From assembly GCA_023142995.1 (NCBI GenBank), contig JAGLIM010000032.1, positions 1-41,346 of the forward strand: a stretch of 41,346 nucleotides of DNA. Direction: 5' to 3'. Below are positions 15,149-25,008 of the stretch, in pieces. The translations under genes and the position numbers were made by a program. The stretch's first letter is position 1. Every line of letters begins with the position of its first letter. This DNA is from Minisyncoccota bacterium (GTDB lineage Bacteria; Patescibacteriota; Minisyncoccia; JAHIHE01; JAGLIN01). The notes below the pieces were generated by a model. The model saw only the letters and a program-made list of their open reading frames with translations, was not told the origin of the DNA and searched no databases.

Positions 15149-16279
15149 ATGCAGTTTTTAGATTTAAATAAACAGTATAGATCAATTAAAAAAGAGATTG
15201 ATACAGCAATTAAGAGAGTTTTGGATAATAATATTTTTATCGGTGGACAAGAAGTTGAAAATTTTGAAAAAGAAATGGCAAAGTTTTGCGGATCAAAGTA
15301 TGCGATTGGTGTTAATTCTGGGACAGATGCTTTATATTTATCTCTTAAATCTTTTGATATTGGGTATGGAGATGAGGTGATTACTACTCCTTTTACTTTT
15401 GTTGCTACTGCTGAGGTAATCGCAAATTGTGGAGCAAAGCCTGTTTTTGTTGATATTAATCCCAAAACCTTTAATATAGACATTGCAAAAATAGAAGAAA
15501 AGATTACTAAAAAAACAAAAGCAATTATTCCTGTTCATCTTTTTGGACAAATGGCAGATATGGATGGTATAATGAGAATCGCTAAAAAGTATAAACTATA
15601 TGTTATAGAAGATGCGGCGCAGGCAATAGGAGCTGAAACAAAGCCAAAAGCCAAAAGCCAAAAGCCAAAAGTTTTTAAAGCAGGATCAATTGGAGATTAC
15701 GGGTGTTTTAGTTTTTTTCCTTCAAAGAATCTAGGAGCTTATGGAGATGGTGGAATGATTATAACTGATAATAAGAAATTGGCAGATAAAATTAAATCAT
15801 TGAGAAATCATGGTTCTTCGCCAAAAGAAAAATATAAAAATCTTGTTTTGGGAACAAATTCTCGATTGGACGCGATACAAGCAGCTATTTTAAAAGTGAA
15901 ATTGAGATATTTAAATAAATGGAATGAAGAAAGAAGAAAAAAAGCTGATTATTATTCAGAGAATCTAAATGAATTGAAAAATATAACAACGCCTTTTATT
16001 GAAAGAAATAAGACTCATATATTTCATCAATATACGATTAGAATTAAAAATGGAAAAAGAGATAAGTTTAAAGACTTTTTAGACAAAGAAGGTATTCCGA
16101 CTATGGTTTATTATCCCCTACCCTTACATATTCAGCCAGCTTTTAAATATTTAGGTTATAAAAAAGGTGATTTTCCAGAAACAGAAAAAGCTGCGAAAGA
16201 AGTTTTGAGCTTGCCGATTTATGCGGAGATTGGGAAGAAGAATCATAACTTAGTGATAAAAAAAATTAAGGGTTTTTAA
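15149..16279 (+). CDS. wbpE: DegT/DnrJ/EryC1 sugar aminotransferase (WbpE-like)
   Basis: A PLP-dependent aminotransferase of 376 residues that acts on keto-sugar nucleotides. It begins with FLDLNKQY, has SGTDAL (57-62), IEDAAQAIGA (153-162) and the PLP lysine K193 in FFPSKNLGAYGDGG. In the WbpABDE pathway it puts the amino group on C3. Residues 165-175 (KPKAKSQKPK region) are encoded by a period-7 microsatellite that appears inserted in the loop before the GSIGDYG strand. It sits 6 bp after the WbpD-like gene, so the two are probably co-translated. Confidence 0.85.
   Translation: MQFLDLNKQYRSIKKEIDTAIKRVLDNNIFIGGQEVENFEKEMAKFCGSKYAIGVNSGTDALYLSLKSFDIGYGDEVITTPFTFVATAEVIANCGAKPVFVDINPKTFNIDIAKIEEKITKKTKAIIPVHLFGQMADMDGIMRIAKKYKLYVIEDAAQAIGAETKPKAKSQKPKVFKAGSIGDYGCFSFFPSKNLGAYGDGGMIITDNKKLADKIKSLRNHGSSPKEKYKNLVLGTNSRLDAIQAAILKVKLRYLNKWNEERRKKADYYSENLNELKNITTPFIERNKTHIFHQYTIRIKNGKRDKFKDFLDKEGIPTMVYYPLPLHIQPAFKYLGYKKGDFPETEKAAKEVLSLPIYAEIGKKNHNLVIKKIKGF
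15643..15670. repeat. Period-7 microsatellite inside wbpE (GCCAAAA x4)
   Basis: Four perfect copies of GCCAAAA in the coding sequence. The unit is not a multiple of three, so gain or loss of one copy would shift the frame and truncate the enzyme. Confidence 0.9.
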
Positions 16280-16380
16280 TGTCAAAAAGCTTGTGTTGGT
16301 ATTTATGAAGTACTCTTTGGATATGAACGTTAATTTTGTTAGTGTTTGTTGTTTTGAAATTAATTAAGCTATAAAAAATA

Positions 16381-17682
16381 ATGAGACAAGAAACGCTAAG
16401 ATTCGCTAAAAATTCTTGTGAAACTTTTCTTGCAAGAGTTCTAACTATTTTATTTGGATTCATATTTTCCATTTTGGTTGTAAGAGAATTTGGATCTTCT
16501 GGACAAGGTGTGATTGCTTTTTTAAGTACAATTGTTGTCTTAGTAGTTAATTTCAGCAATCTTGGCTTTCCGTCGGCAAATGTTTATTTTACTTCAAAAA
16601 AGAATAATTTTCTTCCCAGTATTATTACCAATTCCTTATATATCTCTTTTGTAGGAGGTATTCTATTTTCTGCTTTTGGTATTATTTTTTTAAAATATTT
16701 TGCAGAGGAATCTTTAGGTAAAGTTAATCCTTTACTCGTTTATGTTTTTTTATTGACTGTTCCTCTTAATCTTGTTATCTCTTTATTCTCAAGCATTCTT
16801 TTGGGAAGTAAAAAATACAGGATATTTAATATTTTTGCAATAATTGGAAGCTTTTTAAATTTGTTGGCGATAATTGTTGCGTCTTTTTCTAAAAAAAGCT
16901 TGGAAGATTTTTTAATAATGCTAGTTTTAGTTAGTGTGCTTAATAGCATAATGTATATAAAATATTACTGGCGTTTTGTAAAATTATCTCGCGTGTTTAA
17001 TTCTGGGTTGTTCAATAAAATGATCAGATATGGTTCCAAATCTTATGTCGCAAGCTTTTTGGGTTTTATGATCATTCGCTCTGACATTTTCTTTGTTAAT
17101 TATTATTTAGGAACTTCCGAAGTAGGTGTTTATTCTATCGATGTAAAGTTTGTTGATCTTATTTATCTTTTACCTGCAATAATCGGAACAATCTTATTCT
17201 CTGAGGTAGCATCTCAATCAAATGAAAAAAAGGAGTTAACTAAGAAAGTGTTTCGTTTAACATTTTACTTTTTAATTACACTTTGTTTTTTTGTTGGCTT
17301 AATCTTTGAGCCAATGATTTTGTTTCTTTACGGTGAAGAATTTATTAAGGCAATTACTCCGTTTTTTTATTTAATTCCTGGAATTATTGCTTTAGGTCTA
17401 AGTACGATATTAATGCAGGATCTCGCAGGTCGTGGATTGCCTGCAATAGTTTATATAGCACCAGCTGTATCTTTAGTGGTTAACGTTGTTTTAAACATCA
17501 TTTTAATACCCAAAATGGGAATTAGTGGAGCAGCAATTTCATCTTCTGTTTCTTATATTCTAATGATGATGCTTATGATGTATTATTTTGTCTCAATATT
17601 AAAAATAAGATTGTCGGATTTAATAATAATTAAAAAAAGTGATATTGGTTTTTTTATCAATTTATTTAAAAGAAATGGATAA
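16381..17682 (+). CDS. Polysaccharide flippase, Wzx/MOP family
   Basis: A membrane protein of 433 residues with about 12 predicted spans, the layout of the MVF/MOP exporter superfamily (Wzx, RfbX). The N-terminus (RFAKNSCETFLARVLTILFG) and VREFGSSGQG match the start of Wzx-type flippases, as does the later RGLPAIVYIAPAV section. It would move the lipid-linked repeat unit across the membrane. The 101-bp upstream spacer has no evident gene. Its stop overlaps the start of the next gene in ATGGATAA. Confidence 0.8.
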   Translation: MRQETLRFAKNSCETFLARVLTILFGFIFSILVVREFGSSGQGVIAFLSTIVVLVVNFSNLGFPSANVYFTSKKNNFLPSIITNSLYISFVGGILFSAFGIIFLKYFAEESLGKVNPLLVYVFLLTVPLNLVISLFSSILLGSKKYRIFNIFAIIGSFLNLLAIIVASFSKKSLEDFLIMLVLVSVLNSIMYIKYYWRFVKLSRVFNSGLFNKMIRYGSKSYVASFLGFMIIRSDIFFVNYYLGTSEVGVYSIDVKFVDLIYLLPAIIGTILFSEVASQSNEKKELTKKVFRLTFYFLITLCFFVGLIFEPMILFLYGEEFIKAITPFFYLIPGIIALGLSTILMQDLAGRGLPAIVYIAPAVSLVVNVVLNIILIPKMGISGAAISSSVSYILMMMLMMYYFVSILKIRLSDLIIIKKSDIGFFINLFKRNG

Positions 17683-18490
17683 TTACTTTAAAAAAAATCT
17701 TTGTTGCGTTGAGTGCGAAGGAAAGCTAGAATTTAAAGACGACTGTATTAAATGTTTAGATTGTAGTAGTGAATTTAAAATTAAAAACGATATTCCGCTT
17801 ATGTTTTCTTCTCAAGATTGTTCTAATAATTTAATGAAAGAATATATTGAATGTTATGAGAAGATTGCTAAAGATGATCTTAATGATTCCGTGACGGAAA
17901 TAGAAACATTAAATGAAAGATATAAGGATTTAAAAAACTTTATCGGAAATACTAAAGATAAAGCAATACTTGATATTGGTTCTTCTCAGGGGCTCTTTCT
18001 AAAAACTATGGAAGGTCAGAAAGTTGCTTTTGATATTTCCCTTAATTATTTAAGAGAGGCTAAGAAAATAAATTTATTAGCTGTAGGTGGGTTAGCAGAG
18101 GCTTTGCCATTTAAAAGCGAAACATTTGATATTGTAATTTGTTCTGATATTCTAGAACATGTTTTAGCTCCTGAAAAAGTTATAAAAGAAGTATATAAAA
18201 CATTAAAATCAGATGGATCGTTTATTATTGAAGTTCCATTTGAAGAAGATTTGTTAAAATATAAGATATATGAAGGTAAATATAAGTTTACTCATTTAAG
18301 AAATTTTAATGATAAGACTTTATTCAAACTATTAGATGATAATAACTTTAGGATCGTTAGGAAAAAATATTCGATGTACAAAGCGTCACTATCTTTGCCA
18401 ATAATTAGAAGACTTTTAAATGCATTGCCGATCAAGAGTTTTAAAAAGCCAATTTTTGTTCAATTAGAGGCTAAAAAGAAGAATTTATAA
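17675..18490 (+). CDS. SAM-dependent methyltransferase with N-terminal zinc ribbon
   Basis: A class I methyltransferase of 271 residues. The N-terminus has a zinc-ribbon pattern, C11-x2-C14 and C27-x2-C30, like Trm112/YbaR-type ribbons. The methyltransferase domain follows, with motif I ILDIGSSQGLF and CSDILEHV, of the Methyltransf_11 type. The longest frame starts at a GTG (17639) inside the flippase gene. The ATG at 17675 overlaps the flippase stop (ATGGATAA) and is preferred because the zinc ribbon begins right after it. Its context suggests a sugar or chain-end methyltransferase, but that is inference. Confidence 0.7.
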   Translation: MDNYFKKNLCCVECEGKLEFKDDCIKCLDCSSEFKIKNDIPLMFSSQDCSNNLMKEYIECYEKIAKDDLNDSVTEIETLNERYKDLKNFIGNTKDKAILDIGSSQGLFLKTMEGQKVAFDISLNYLREAKKINLLAVGGLAEALPFKSETFDIVICSDILEHVLAPEKVIKEVYKTLKSDGSFIIEVPFEEDLLKYKIYEGKYKFTHLRNFNDKTLFKLLDDNNFRIVRKKYSMYKASLSLPIIRRLLNALPIKSFKKPIFVQLEAKKKNL

Positions 18491-18564
18491 AAGTAAAAGT
18501 AGGTATTGTGTATTTATGCGTGAGGTAATAAAAAGTATTTTAACTAAATATAAGACTGTTAGTT

Positions 18565-20643
18565 ATGTTCAATTTTTTGAAAAAAGTAAAGATTTTTATG
18601 TATATGCCGTTAAATCAGTCTCTTTGCTTTGCTTTGAGAAAATTTAAAAAAGTAAATAAAGAAAATGTAGAATTTAAAAAAGGTAAACTCTACAAATTGT
18701 TACTAATAGAAGCTAAAAATAAGGATACCTTGATTAAGCATTTCCGTTCTCGTAAAGGTCCAAACCTTTTTTTTGATAAAACTGATAAAAAAGATGTATG
18801 TTCAATTATAAAAAATAAATTTCCAAGTTCATCTTCTATAACTATTAAAGAAGCTGACGATTCTTGTAATCATATTTTCAATCTTTTAGGTAGCGGTCGC
18901 GTTAATTTAGGTAATCCCATTAATTGGCACTCTGATTTTAAGAATAAAACATGGAAGAACGATTACTATGAGGATCTGAATAGTTTGTTATTTAAAAATA
19001 ATTTTGATAATAAAGATTATATAGGTGATATTAAGTTTCCATGGGAATTAAATAAACATTTGCACTTTGTTAGCTTAGGAAAATCCTATCAGTTAACGGG
19101 AGATGAAAAATATGCAAAGGAATTTATTTCTCAAATTAGTAGTTGGATTGAAGAAAATCCATATAAAGAAGGAGTTGCCTGGATGCAAAATTTGATTGTT
19201 GCTCAAAGAATTATTTCATGGATTTTTGCAATGGAGCTTTTTATTGATTCTAGGCATATGACTTCAGATATATATGAGAAAATATTTGAATCCCTTTATC
19301 AGCATGCTTGTTTTATTTCAGAACATTTTGAGTTTACTCCTAGGAGTTCTAATCATCTTTTTGGAAACGCAGCGGGTCTTTTTCTATTTTCTTTTATGTT
19401 TCCTGAATTTAAACAGTCAAAAAAATGGCTTTTGTGGTCTTTAAAAATCATAAATAGTGAATTAGAAAACCAAGTATATGATGACGGAGTACAATATGAA
19501 AAGTCTACAAATTATCATAGATATGTTATTGAATTTTGTTTGTTACCATTGATGCTGAGCAGGAGAAATAATGTAAAATTACTTTCTAGCAAATCTGAAA
19601 CAATTGTGGAAAAAATGATAGAATATATTATGTTTATGACCCAACCAGATGGTAGAATACAACCAATTAGTGATGCAGATGGAGCGCGCGTTTGGAATTT
19701 AGGAAATTATAATATAAATGATTGTCGCTCTTGTTTGTCCATAGGATCTTTGATATTCAAGAGGAGTGATTTTAAGTTTGTTTCTGAAAATCATAGCGAG
19801 GATCTTATATGGTTTTTTGGAAAGGCAGGATTAGAGAAATATAAAGAAATTCAGTCAATAGTTCCGAAAGAAACAAGTAAAGCATTTAATAAAGGAGGAT
19901 ATGTTGTTTCGAGAAACGGTTGGAACAAAAATTCTGCGTGGCTATTTTTCGATCAGGGAAATATTGGTATGGGAGACTGGCCAGATAATTTGAATGTTGG
20001 ACTCCATGGACATATTGATTTATTGAATTTAGGAATCTATGCTAATAATTCTTCTATAATTACTGATATTGGTTCATATACTTATACTGGTTCTAAAAAA
20101 TGGCATGATTATTTTAGAGGTTCAAAAGGACATAATCTTGTAGTCGTGGATAATGAAGACCAAGCCGTACTAACTAATTTCTGGTCTTCCGTAAAAAGAC
20201 CACGGCCAAAGAATAAGAAGTTTAGGTTTTCTGATGATATAGATTATTTTTCGTGTGGTCACGATGGTTATAAAAGATTAAAAGACCCTGTTTTGCATAA
20301 AAGAGAAGTAACTTTTTATAAAAAGAAGAAACAAATAGTAATTAAAGATATTATAAAAACAAAGGGTGAACATTCCGTAGATATATATTTTCATTTAGGT
20401 CCAGGAGTTGAAATAGTTAAAAAAGAAAAGATGCCAGATAGTATAGCGGTTTTTACAAACAAGAATGTTATTATTTCTTGTTTTCACAAAGACATAAGAG
20501 AAACAATAACAAAAGGAGATGAAAGTATTCCTTTGGGATGGTATGCAAAAGATTATGGAGTTAAGGTTCCAATAAATGTTATTGTTTTTTCATCAAAAAT
20601 CTGTCACACCTCAACTTTTAAAAGTGTTATTCAAATAAACTAA
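18565..20643 (+). CDS. Heparinase II/III-family protein
   Basis: A 692-residue protein with the two-part heparinase II/III architecture: an N-terminal alpha-toroid (roughly 110-370; NWHSDF, FPWELNKHLH and RSSNHLFGNAAGL are recognisable) and a C-terminal beta-sheet domain (roughly 430-690; HGHIDLLNLGIY, FRGSKGHN). Members cleave uronic-acid polysaccharides by beta-elimination, but homologues inside biosynthesis loci are thought to trim or modify the polymer made there. No convincing signal peptide is seen, which is odd for a lyase acting outside the cell. A second in-frame ATG at 18598 is an alternative start. Followed 10 bp later by a GT4 gene. Confidence 0.75.
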   Translation: MFNFLKKVKIFMYMPLNQSLCFALRKFKKVNKENVEFKKGKLYKLLLIEAKNKDTLIKHFRSRKGPNLFFDKTDKKDVCSIIKNKFPSSSSITIKEADDSCNHIFNLLGSGRVNLGNPINWHSDFKNKTWKNDYYEDLNSLLFKNNFDNKDYIGDIKFPWELNKHLHFVSLGKSYQLTGDEKYAKEFISQISSWIEENPYKEGVAWMQNLIVAQRIISWIFAMELFIDSRHMTSDIYEKIFESLYQHACFISEHFEFTPRSSNHLFGNAAGLFLFSFMFPEFKQSKKWLLWSLKIINSELENQVYDDGVQYEKSTNYHRYVIEFCLLPLMLSRRNNVKLLSSKSETIVEKMIEYIMFMTQPDGRIQPISDADGARVWNLGNYNINDCRSCLSIGSLIFKRSDFKFVSENHSEDLIWFFGKAGLEKYKEIQSIVPKETSKAFNKGGYVVSRNGWNKNSAWLFFDQGNIGMGDWPDNLNVGLHGHIDLLNLGIYANNSSIITDIGSYTYTGSKKWHDYFRGSKGHNLVVVDNEDQAVLTNFWSSVKRPRPKNKKFRFSDDIDYFSCGHDGYKRLKDPVLHKREVTFYKKKKQIVIKDIIKTKGEHSVDIYFHLGPGVEIVKKEKMPDSIAVFTNKNVIISCFHKDIRETITKGDESIPLGWYAKDYGVKVPINVIVFSSKICHTSTFKSVIQIN

Positions 20644-20653
20644 TTTTTATTTT

Positions 20654-21937
20654 ATGAGTTCAAAACGCAAAAAGATATGTATGTTTGCTACTAATGATAT
20701 AATTAATGATCCTAGGGTGCAAAAAGAAGCGGAAATAGCTGCTAAAGCGGGATTTGAAGTGGTTGTCATAGGTATTCTTTCTGAAAGAAGCAAGGTAATA
20801 GAAAAAAAAGATGGTTATACTATTGTTAGAGTTAAAGTAAAAATAAAAGCATTTTCAAATATAAGAAAGGCTATAACCAAAAAAGTAAGACAAGCTTTAG
20901 AATGTAAAAATGAAGAATTGGTTGCAGGGAAAGATAAAATACACGTTAAGAAAAAGAGAATTATTTTAAAGCAAAAAATAAAAATGATAATGAGAGAAAC
21001 TAGTATGTCTTTAAGGTTACTAATTCATAATAATATTCTATTTAGAGAAGCTAAAAAACATAAATTCGATATATGTCATTGCAACGATCTAGATTCTTTA
21101 TTAGCTGGTTATTTACTTAAAAAGAAAACAAATTGCAAAATAGTTTATGATGCACATGAATTATGGGTAGAACAAGAACCCGATTCTTCAATGTTATGGA
21201 AATACTTTTTTAGTAAATTAGAACAATTTTTAATCAAGAAAGCTGATCAGGTTATTTCTGTAAATTGTTCTATTTGCAGAATATTAGAGGAAAAATATAA
21301 GATAAATAATGCTATTGCTGTTTATAATGCGCCATTTTTGGAAAAAAGCTTCGTACATAAACCCAAAGATTTAAGAAAGAAGTTTGTGAATAAGAAGATT
21401 GTTCTTTACCAAGGCAGATATACTTTTTTTAGAGGATTGGAACAGCTTGCTAAAAGCTCTGAATATTTTTCAGACAATATTGTTCTCGTTTTTCGTGGTT
21501 ATGGAGAAGCTGAAAAGAAAATTAAAGATATTGTTAATGATCTTAAATTGCAAGATAGAGTATTCTTTGTTGATCCTGTGCCAATGGAAGAAATGGTGCT
21601 TTTTGCTACCGATGCAGATATAGGAGTTATTCCTTACTTGCCAGTTTCTGCTAATAATCTTTACTGTACGCCAAATAAGATCTTTGAATATTTAATGGCA
21701 GGACTCGCAGTTGTTGCAAGTGATATTCCTGAAATGAAAAAAATAATTGTAGAAAACGAATTAGGTTTAGTCTTTGATCCATTTTCTCCCTTGGATATTG
21801 CTGAAAAAATAAATTCATTGGTTAAAGATCAAGACAAACTATATAATATCAAAAAAAGATCATTAAGTATTGCAGAGAATAAGTACAATTGGAATATGGA
21901 AGGTAAAAAATTAATTAAAATTTATAATAATATATAA
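20654..21937 (+). CDS. GT4-family glycosyltransferase
   Basis: A GT-B glycosyltransferase of 427 residues. It begins ICMFATNDIINDPRVQKEA, typical of one GT4 subfamily, and carries a basic Lys-rich segment near residues 75-120 that may bind membranes. The C-terminal domain has LYQGRYTFFRGLE, then PYLPVSANNLYCTPNKIFEY and LMAGLAVVASD, the donor-binding region. It lies between the heparinase-like and radical SAM genes, with gaps of 10 and 5 bp, so probably one transcript. Specificity unknown. Confidence 0.8.
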   Translation: MSSKRKKICMFATNDIINDPRVQKEAEIAAKAGFEVVVIGILSERSKVIEKKDGYTIVRVKVKIKAFSNIRKAITKKVRQALECKNEELVAGKDKIHVKKKRIILKQKIKMIMRETSMSLRLLIHNNILFREAKKHKFDICHCNDLDSLLAGYLLKKKTNCKIVYDAHELWVEQEPDSSMLWKYFFSKLEQFLIKKADQVISVNCSICRILEEKYKINNAIAVYNAPFLEKSFVHKPKDLRKKFVNKKIVLYQGRYTFFRGLEQLAKSSEYFSDNIVLVFRGYGEAEKKIKDIVNDLKLQDRVFFVDPVPMEEMVLFATDADIGVIPYLPVSANNLYCTPNKIFEYLMAGLAVVASDIPEMKKIIVENELGLVFDPFSPLDIAEKINSLVKDQDKLYNIKKRSLSIAENKYNWNMEGKKLIKIYNNI

Positions 21938-21942
21938 AAACT

Positions 21943-23064
21943 ATGAAACATAAGTTAAATAATAAAATTAATAAAGTAAATTATGTTGCAAAACGGGTAA
22001 TAACTAAAAATGTTTTAAGCAAAACTGAATATGCTTTATATCCGAATACAATATATTTATCAGTAAATAGTACTTGCAATGCTCGATGCAAAATGTGTGA
22101 TGTTGGTCAAAAAGTTACTTCTTCTCAGTTTTACCAACATATGATAGGTAGTGGAGAAAATAGAGAATTATCTATGGAAAAGCTAAAAGAGCTTGTTGAT
22201 GAAGTAAAGGAATTTAATCCTCTTATCGCTGTTATTTCTACAGAGCCATTATTATATAGAGATTTATTCAAGTTTAGCAAATATGTTGTGGATAATGGAT
22301 TAGAAATTCAAATAACAACAAATGGGTTACTTTTAGAAAACTTTGCTTCGGATATTATACAATCAGGGATACAAAATCTTTATATTTCTATAGATGGGCC
22401 ACCAGCAGTTCATAATGAGATAAGAGGAGTTCCTGGAATTTTTGAGAAAGCAATTGCAGGAATTAAAAAAATTCAAGAATTAAAAAAAGAAACTAATAGT
22501 AATTTTCCAAGGTTATTTGTTAATTATACGATTTCTCCTCTAAACTATTGGACATTGTATGATTTCTTAGAAGAGGTTAAATCTTTAGAATTAGATAATA
22601 TTGTCTTTTCTCATTTAAATTTTGTCAATGGAGAAATGGCAGAAAAACATAATAGATTATACAAAACCATACTTGGAGAAGCAACTTCTAGCTGTGTCTC
22701 TATGATAGACCCTACTAAGATTAAAATTGATGTTTTAGCTGAACAAATAAAATTAGTTAAAGAAAAGTATGGTAAACTATGTAGTTTTTCTCCTGATTTA
22801 GATATAAACCAATTATATGATTTTTATAATGTACCAGAAAAGATCATTGCCCAAAAAAGATGCATTGTGATGTGGAATAGTACTCAAATAATGGCTGATG
22901 GTAGTGTTATTCCTATGACGAGATGTTTCAAAATATGTCTAGGAAATATTAATGATAATGATTTTAAGGAAATTTGGAATGGGGCTAAAATGAAAACTTT
23001 TAGAAGAAAAATGAAAAAGATTAAGTTAACCCCTGCTTGTACTCGTTGTTGCGCAGTTTTTTAA
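21943..23064 (+). CDS. Radical SAM protein with SPASM-like C-terminus
   Basis: A radical SAM enzyme of 373 residues. The [4Fe-4S] motif C45-x3-C49-x2-C52 is in TCNARCKMCD. ISTEPLLY stands where the GGEP motif is usually found. The C-terminal part has further cysteines (CIVMWN, TRCFKICLG, and C366/C369/C370 in ACTRCC) and the IWNG sequence usual in SPASM domains, which hold auxiliary clusters. Such proteins modify peptides, sugars or other small substrates. No precursor-peptide gene was found next to it, so a sugar or lipid substrate is equally likely. It lies 5 bp after a GT4 gene and 33 bp before asnB. Confidence 0.8.
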   Translation: MKHKLNNKINKVNYVAKRVITKNVLSKTEYALYPNTIYLSVNSTCNARCKMCDVGQKVTSSQFYQHMIGSGENRELSMEKLKELVDEVKEFNPLIAVISTEPLLYRDLFKFSKYVVDNGLEIQITTNGLLLENFASDIIQSGIQNLYISIDGPPAVHNEIRGVPGIFEKAIAGIKKIQELKKETNSNFPRLFVNYTISPLNYWTLYDFLEEVKSLELDNIVFSHLNFVNGEMAEKHNRLYKTILGEATSSCVSMIDPTKIKIDVLAEQIKLVKEKYGKLCSFSPDLDINQLYDFYNVPEKIIAQKRCIVMWNSTQIMADGSVIPMTRCFKICLGNINDNDFKEIWNGAKMKTFRRKMKKIKLTPACTRCCAVF

Positions 23065-23097
23065 TGTGAGTGATCTTAAAATGTTACTGAGTTAATT

Positions 23098-24993
23098 ATG
23101 TGTGGTATAACAGGAATTTACAATTTAAATGGAAACAGTGTTAATAGAGACACTATAAAGAAAATGACTGATCTTATAGCTCATCGTGGTCCTGATGGTG
23201 AGGGTTTTTATGTTAAAAAAAACATTGGCTTTGGTCATAGGAGGCTTGCAATTATTGATTTATCAGAAACGGGTCATCAACCAATGCACAATGAAGATGG
23301 TAGTATCTGGATTACATATAATGGTGAGATTTATAACTATATTGAATTAAGAAAAGAACTTAGACAAAAGGGACATATTTTTAAATCAGAAACAGATACG
23401 GAAGTTATAATACATGCCTATGAACAATGGGGAGAGAAGTGTCTTGATAAATTCAACGGAATGTTCGCTTTTGCAATTTGGGACGAGAAAAAAGAACAGC
23501 TTTTTTGTGCCAGAGATCGTTTTGGAATAAAGCCTTTTTATTATTTTTTTGACGGAAAGAGATTTGTGTTTGCTTCTGAAATAAAGGCTATAATATCATT
23601 GCCTTTTTTTAAAAAAGAACCAAATGAAAAGCTTATTTATGATTATCTCACTTTTGGTGTCTTAGATCATACGGATAAAACTTTCTTTAAAAATGTAAAT
23701 CATTTAAAATCAAGCCACTATTTGATTTTGGGAAAAAATCGTTTTAAAATTAAAAGATATTATCAACTTCCTCTTAACACAAAGCTTGGTAAATTTAAAG
23801 AGGAGAAGTGTCAGGAATATTCTCAGAGATTTCTAGAGCTATTTGAAGATTCTGTGAAATTAAGATTGAGAAGTGATGTTTCTGTTGGTTCTTGTCTCTC
23901 TGGTGGATTAGATTCTTCGTCCATTGTTTGTATTGCAGATAAAATATTCAGAGGGAAAGAATTTGATAAAAATACAATTGAAAAACGCCAAAAAACTTTC
24001 AGTTCTTGCTTTGAAGATGAAAGATTTGATGAAAGAAAATATATTCAGGAAATAGTTAAAAATACAAAAGTTCAAAAAAACTTTGTGTTTCCTTCAGGAG
24101 AAAAGTTGTGGACAGAAATTGATAATTTAATTTGGCATCAAGAAGAACCGTTTGGATCAACTAGTATTTATGCGCAGTGGAACGTAATGAAAGCGGCAAA
24201 AGAAAATAATACCAAGGTGTTACTAGATGGACAAGGAGGAGACGAATTGCTGGCTGGTTATCTTCCTTATTTTGGTCCGTATTTAAATCAATTGCTTATT
24301 AATGGAAGATTTTTTAGATTGTTTGATGAAATTTTAAAAGCAAAAGATAATTCACAGCAATCGTTTAAAAAACTTGCATTTTATCCTTTGAAAGGAATGG
24401 GAATGTTTTTGCCACATTTTTTTCGATTATTTCTAAGAAAAAGAATGTTGCAGGAGCTAAATTTTATAAATGCAGATTTTGCAGATCTTTATAAAGAAAG
24501 AGAAAATATAAATGTAAAAAAGGGTAATAGAATAAATCTTCAAAAAATGCTTTGGGAAAATGGAGTAAATATAGGGTTGAAGTCTCTATTACGTTATGAG
24601 GACAAAAATTCAATGGCTTTTTCTGTAGAAACGAGACTTCCGTTTTTAGATTATCGTGTTGTAGAATATGCTTTTTCATTGCCAGCTTGTTATAAAATTC
24701 ATGATGGATGGACAAAATATTTATTGAGAGTAAATTCTAAAAATCCGATACCTGAGAAGATCAGATGGCGTCGTGATAAAATGGGTTTTGTTACTCCTGA
24801 AATAATTTGGCTTAGAAACAATAAAAGTAGAATTAAAGAAATTTTTAAGTCAAAGGATTTTAGAAGTAATGATTATGTTGATCAAAAATTAATATTAGAT
24901 AAAATTGATAATTTTCTTTATAATAAGGATGTAGGAGTTTCTGAGCTTTGGAGATTCATAAATCTGGAGCTTTGGTTAAAAAGGTTTTTTTAA
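23098..24993 (+). CDS. asnB: Glutamine-dependent asparagine synthetase-like amidotransferase
   Basis: A class II glutamine amidotransferase fused to an ATP-pyrophosphatase-type synthetase, 631 residues. The mature N-terminal nucleophile is C2 (MCGITGIY), followed by AHRGPDGEG and NGEIYNY. The synthetase part has the PP-loop SGGLDSS at 268-274 and the ETRLPFLDYRVVEYA motif. AsnB makes asparagine, but homologues in polysaccharide loci (WbpS-like) amidate the carboxyl of uronic acids. Two uronic-acid dehydrogenases in this locus make the second role attractive. Sequence alone does not separate them. Confidence 0.85.
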   Translation: MCGITGIYNLNGNSVNRDTIKKMTDLIAHRGPDGEGFYVKKNIGFGHRRLAIIDLSETGHQPMHNEDGSIWITYNGEIYNYIELRKELRQKGHIFKSETDTEVIIHAYEQWGEKCLDKFNGMFAFAIWDEKKEQLFCARDRFGIKPFYYFFDGKRFVFASEIKAIISLPFFKKEPNEKLIYDYLTFGVLDHTDKTFFKNVNHLKSSHYLILGKNRFKIKRYYQLPLNTKLGKFKEEKCQEYSQRFLELFEDSVKLRLRSDVSVGSCLSGGLDSSSIVCIADKIFRGKEFDKNTIEKRQKTFSSCFEDERFDERKYIQEIVKNTKVQKNFVFPSGEKLWTEIDNLIWHQEEPFGSTSIYAQWNVMKAAKENNTKVLLDGQGGDELLAGYLPYFGPYLNQLLINGRFFRLFDEILKAKDNSQQSFKKLAFYPLKGMGMFLPHFFRLFLRKRMLQELNFINADFADLYKERENINVKKGNRINLQKMLWENGVNIGLKSLLRYEDKNSMAFSVETRLPFLDYRVVEYAFSLPACYKIHDGWTKYLLRVNSKNPIPEKIRWRRDKMGFVTPEIIWLRNNKSRIKEIFKSKDFRSNDYVDQKLILDKIDNFLYNKDVGVSELWRFINLELWLKRFF

Positions 24994-25008
24994 TTATAAC
25001 AATAAATT

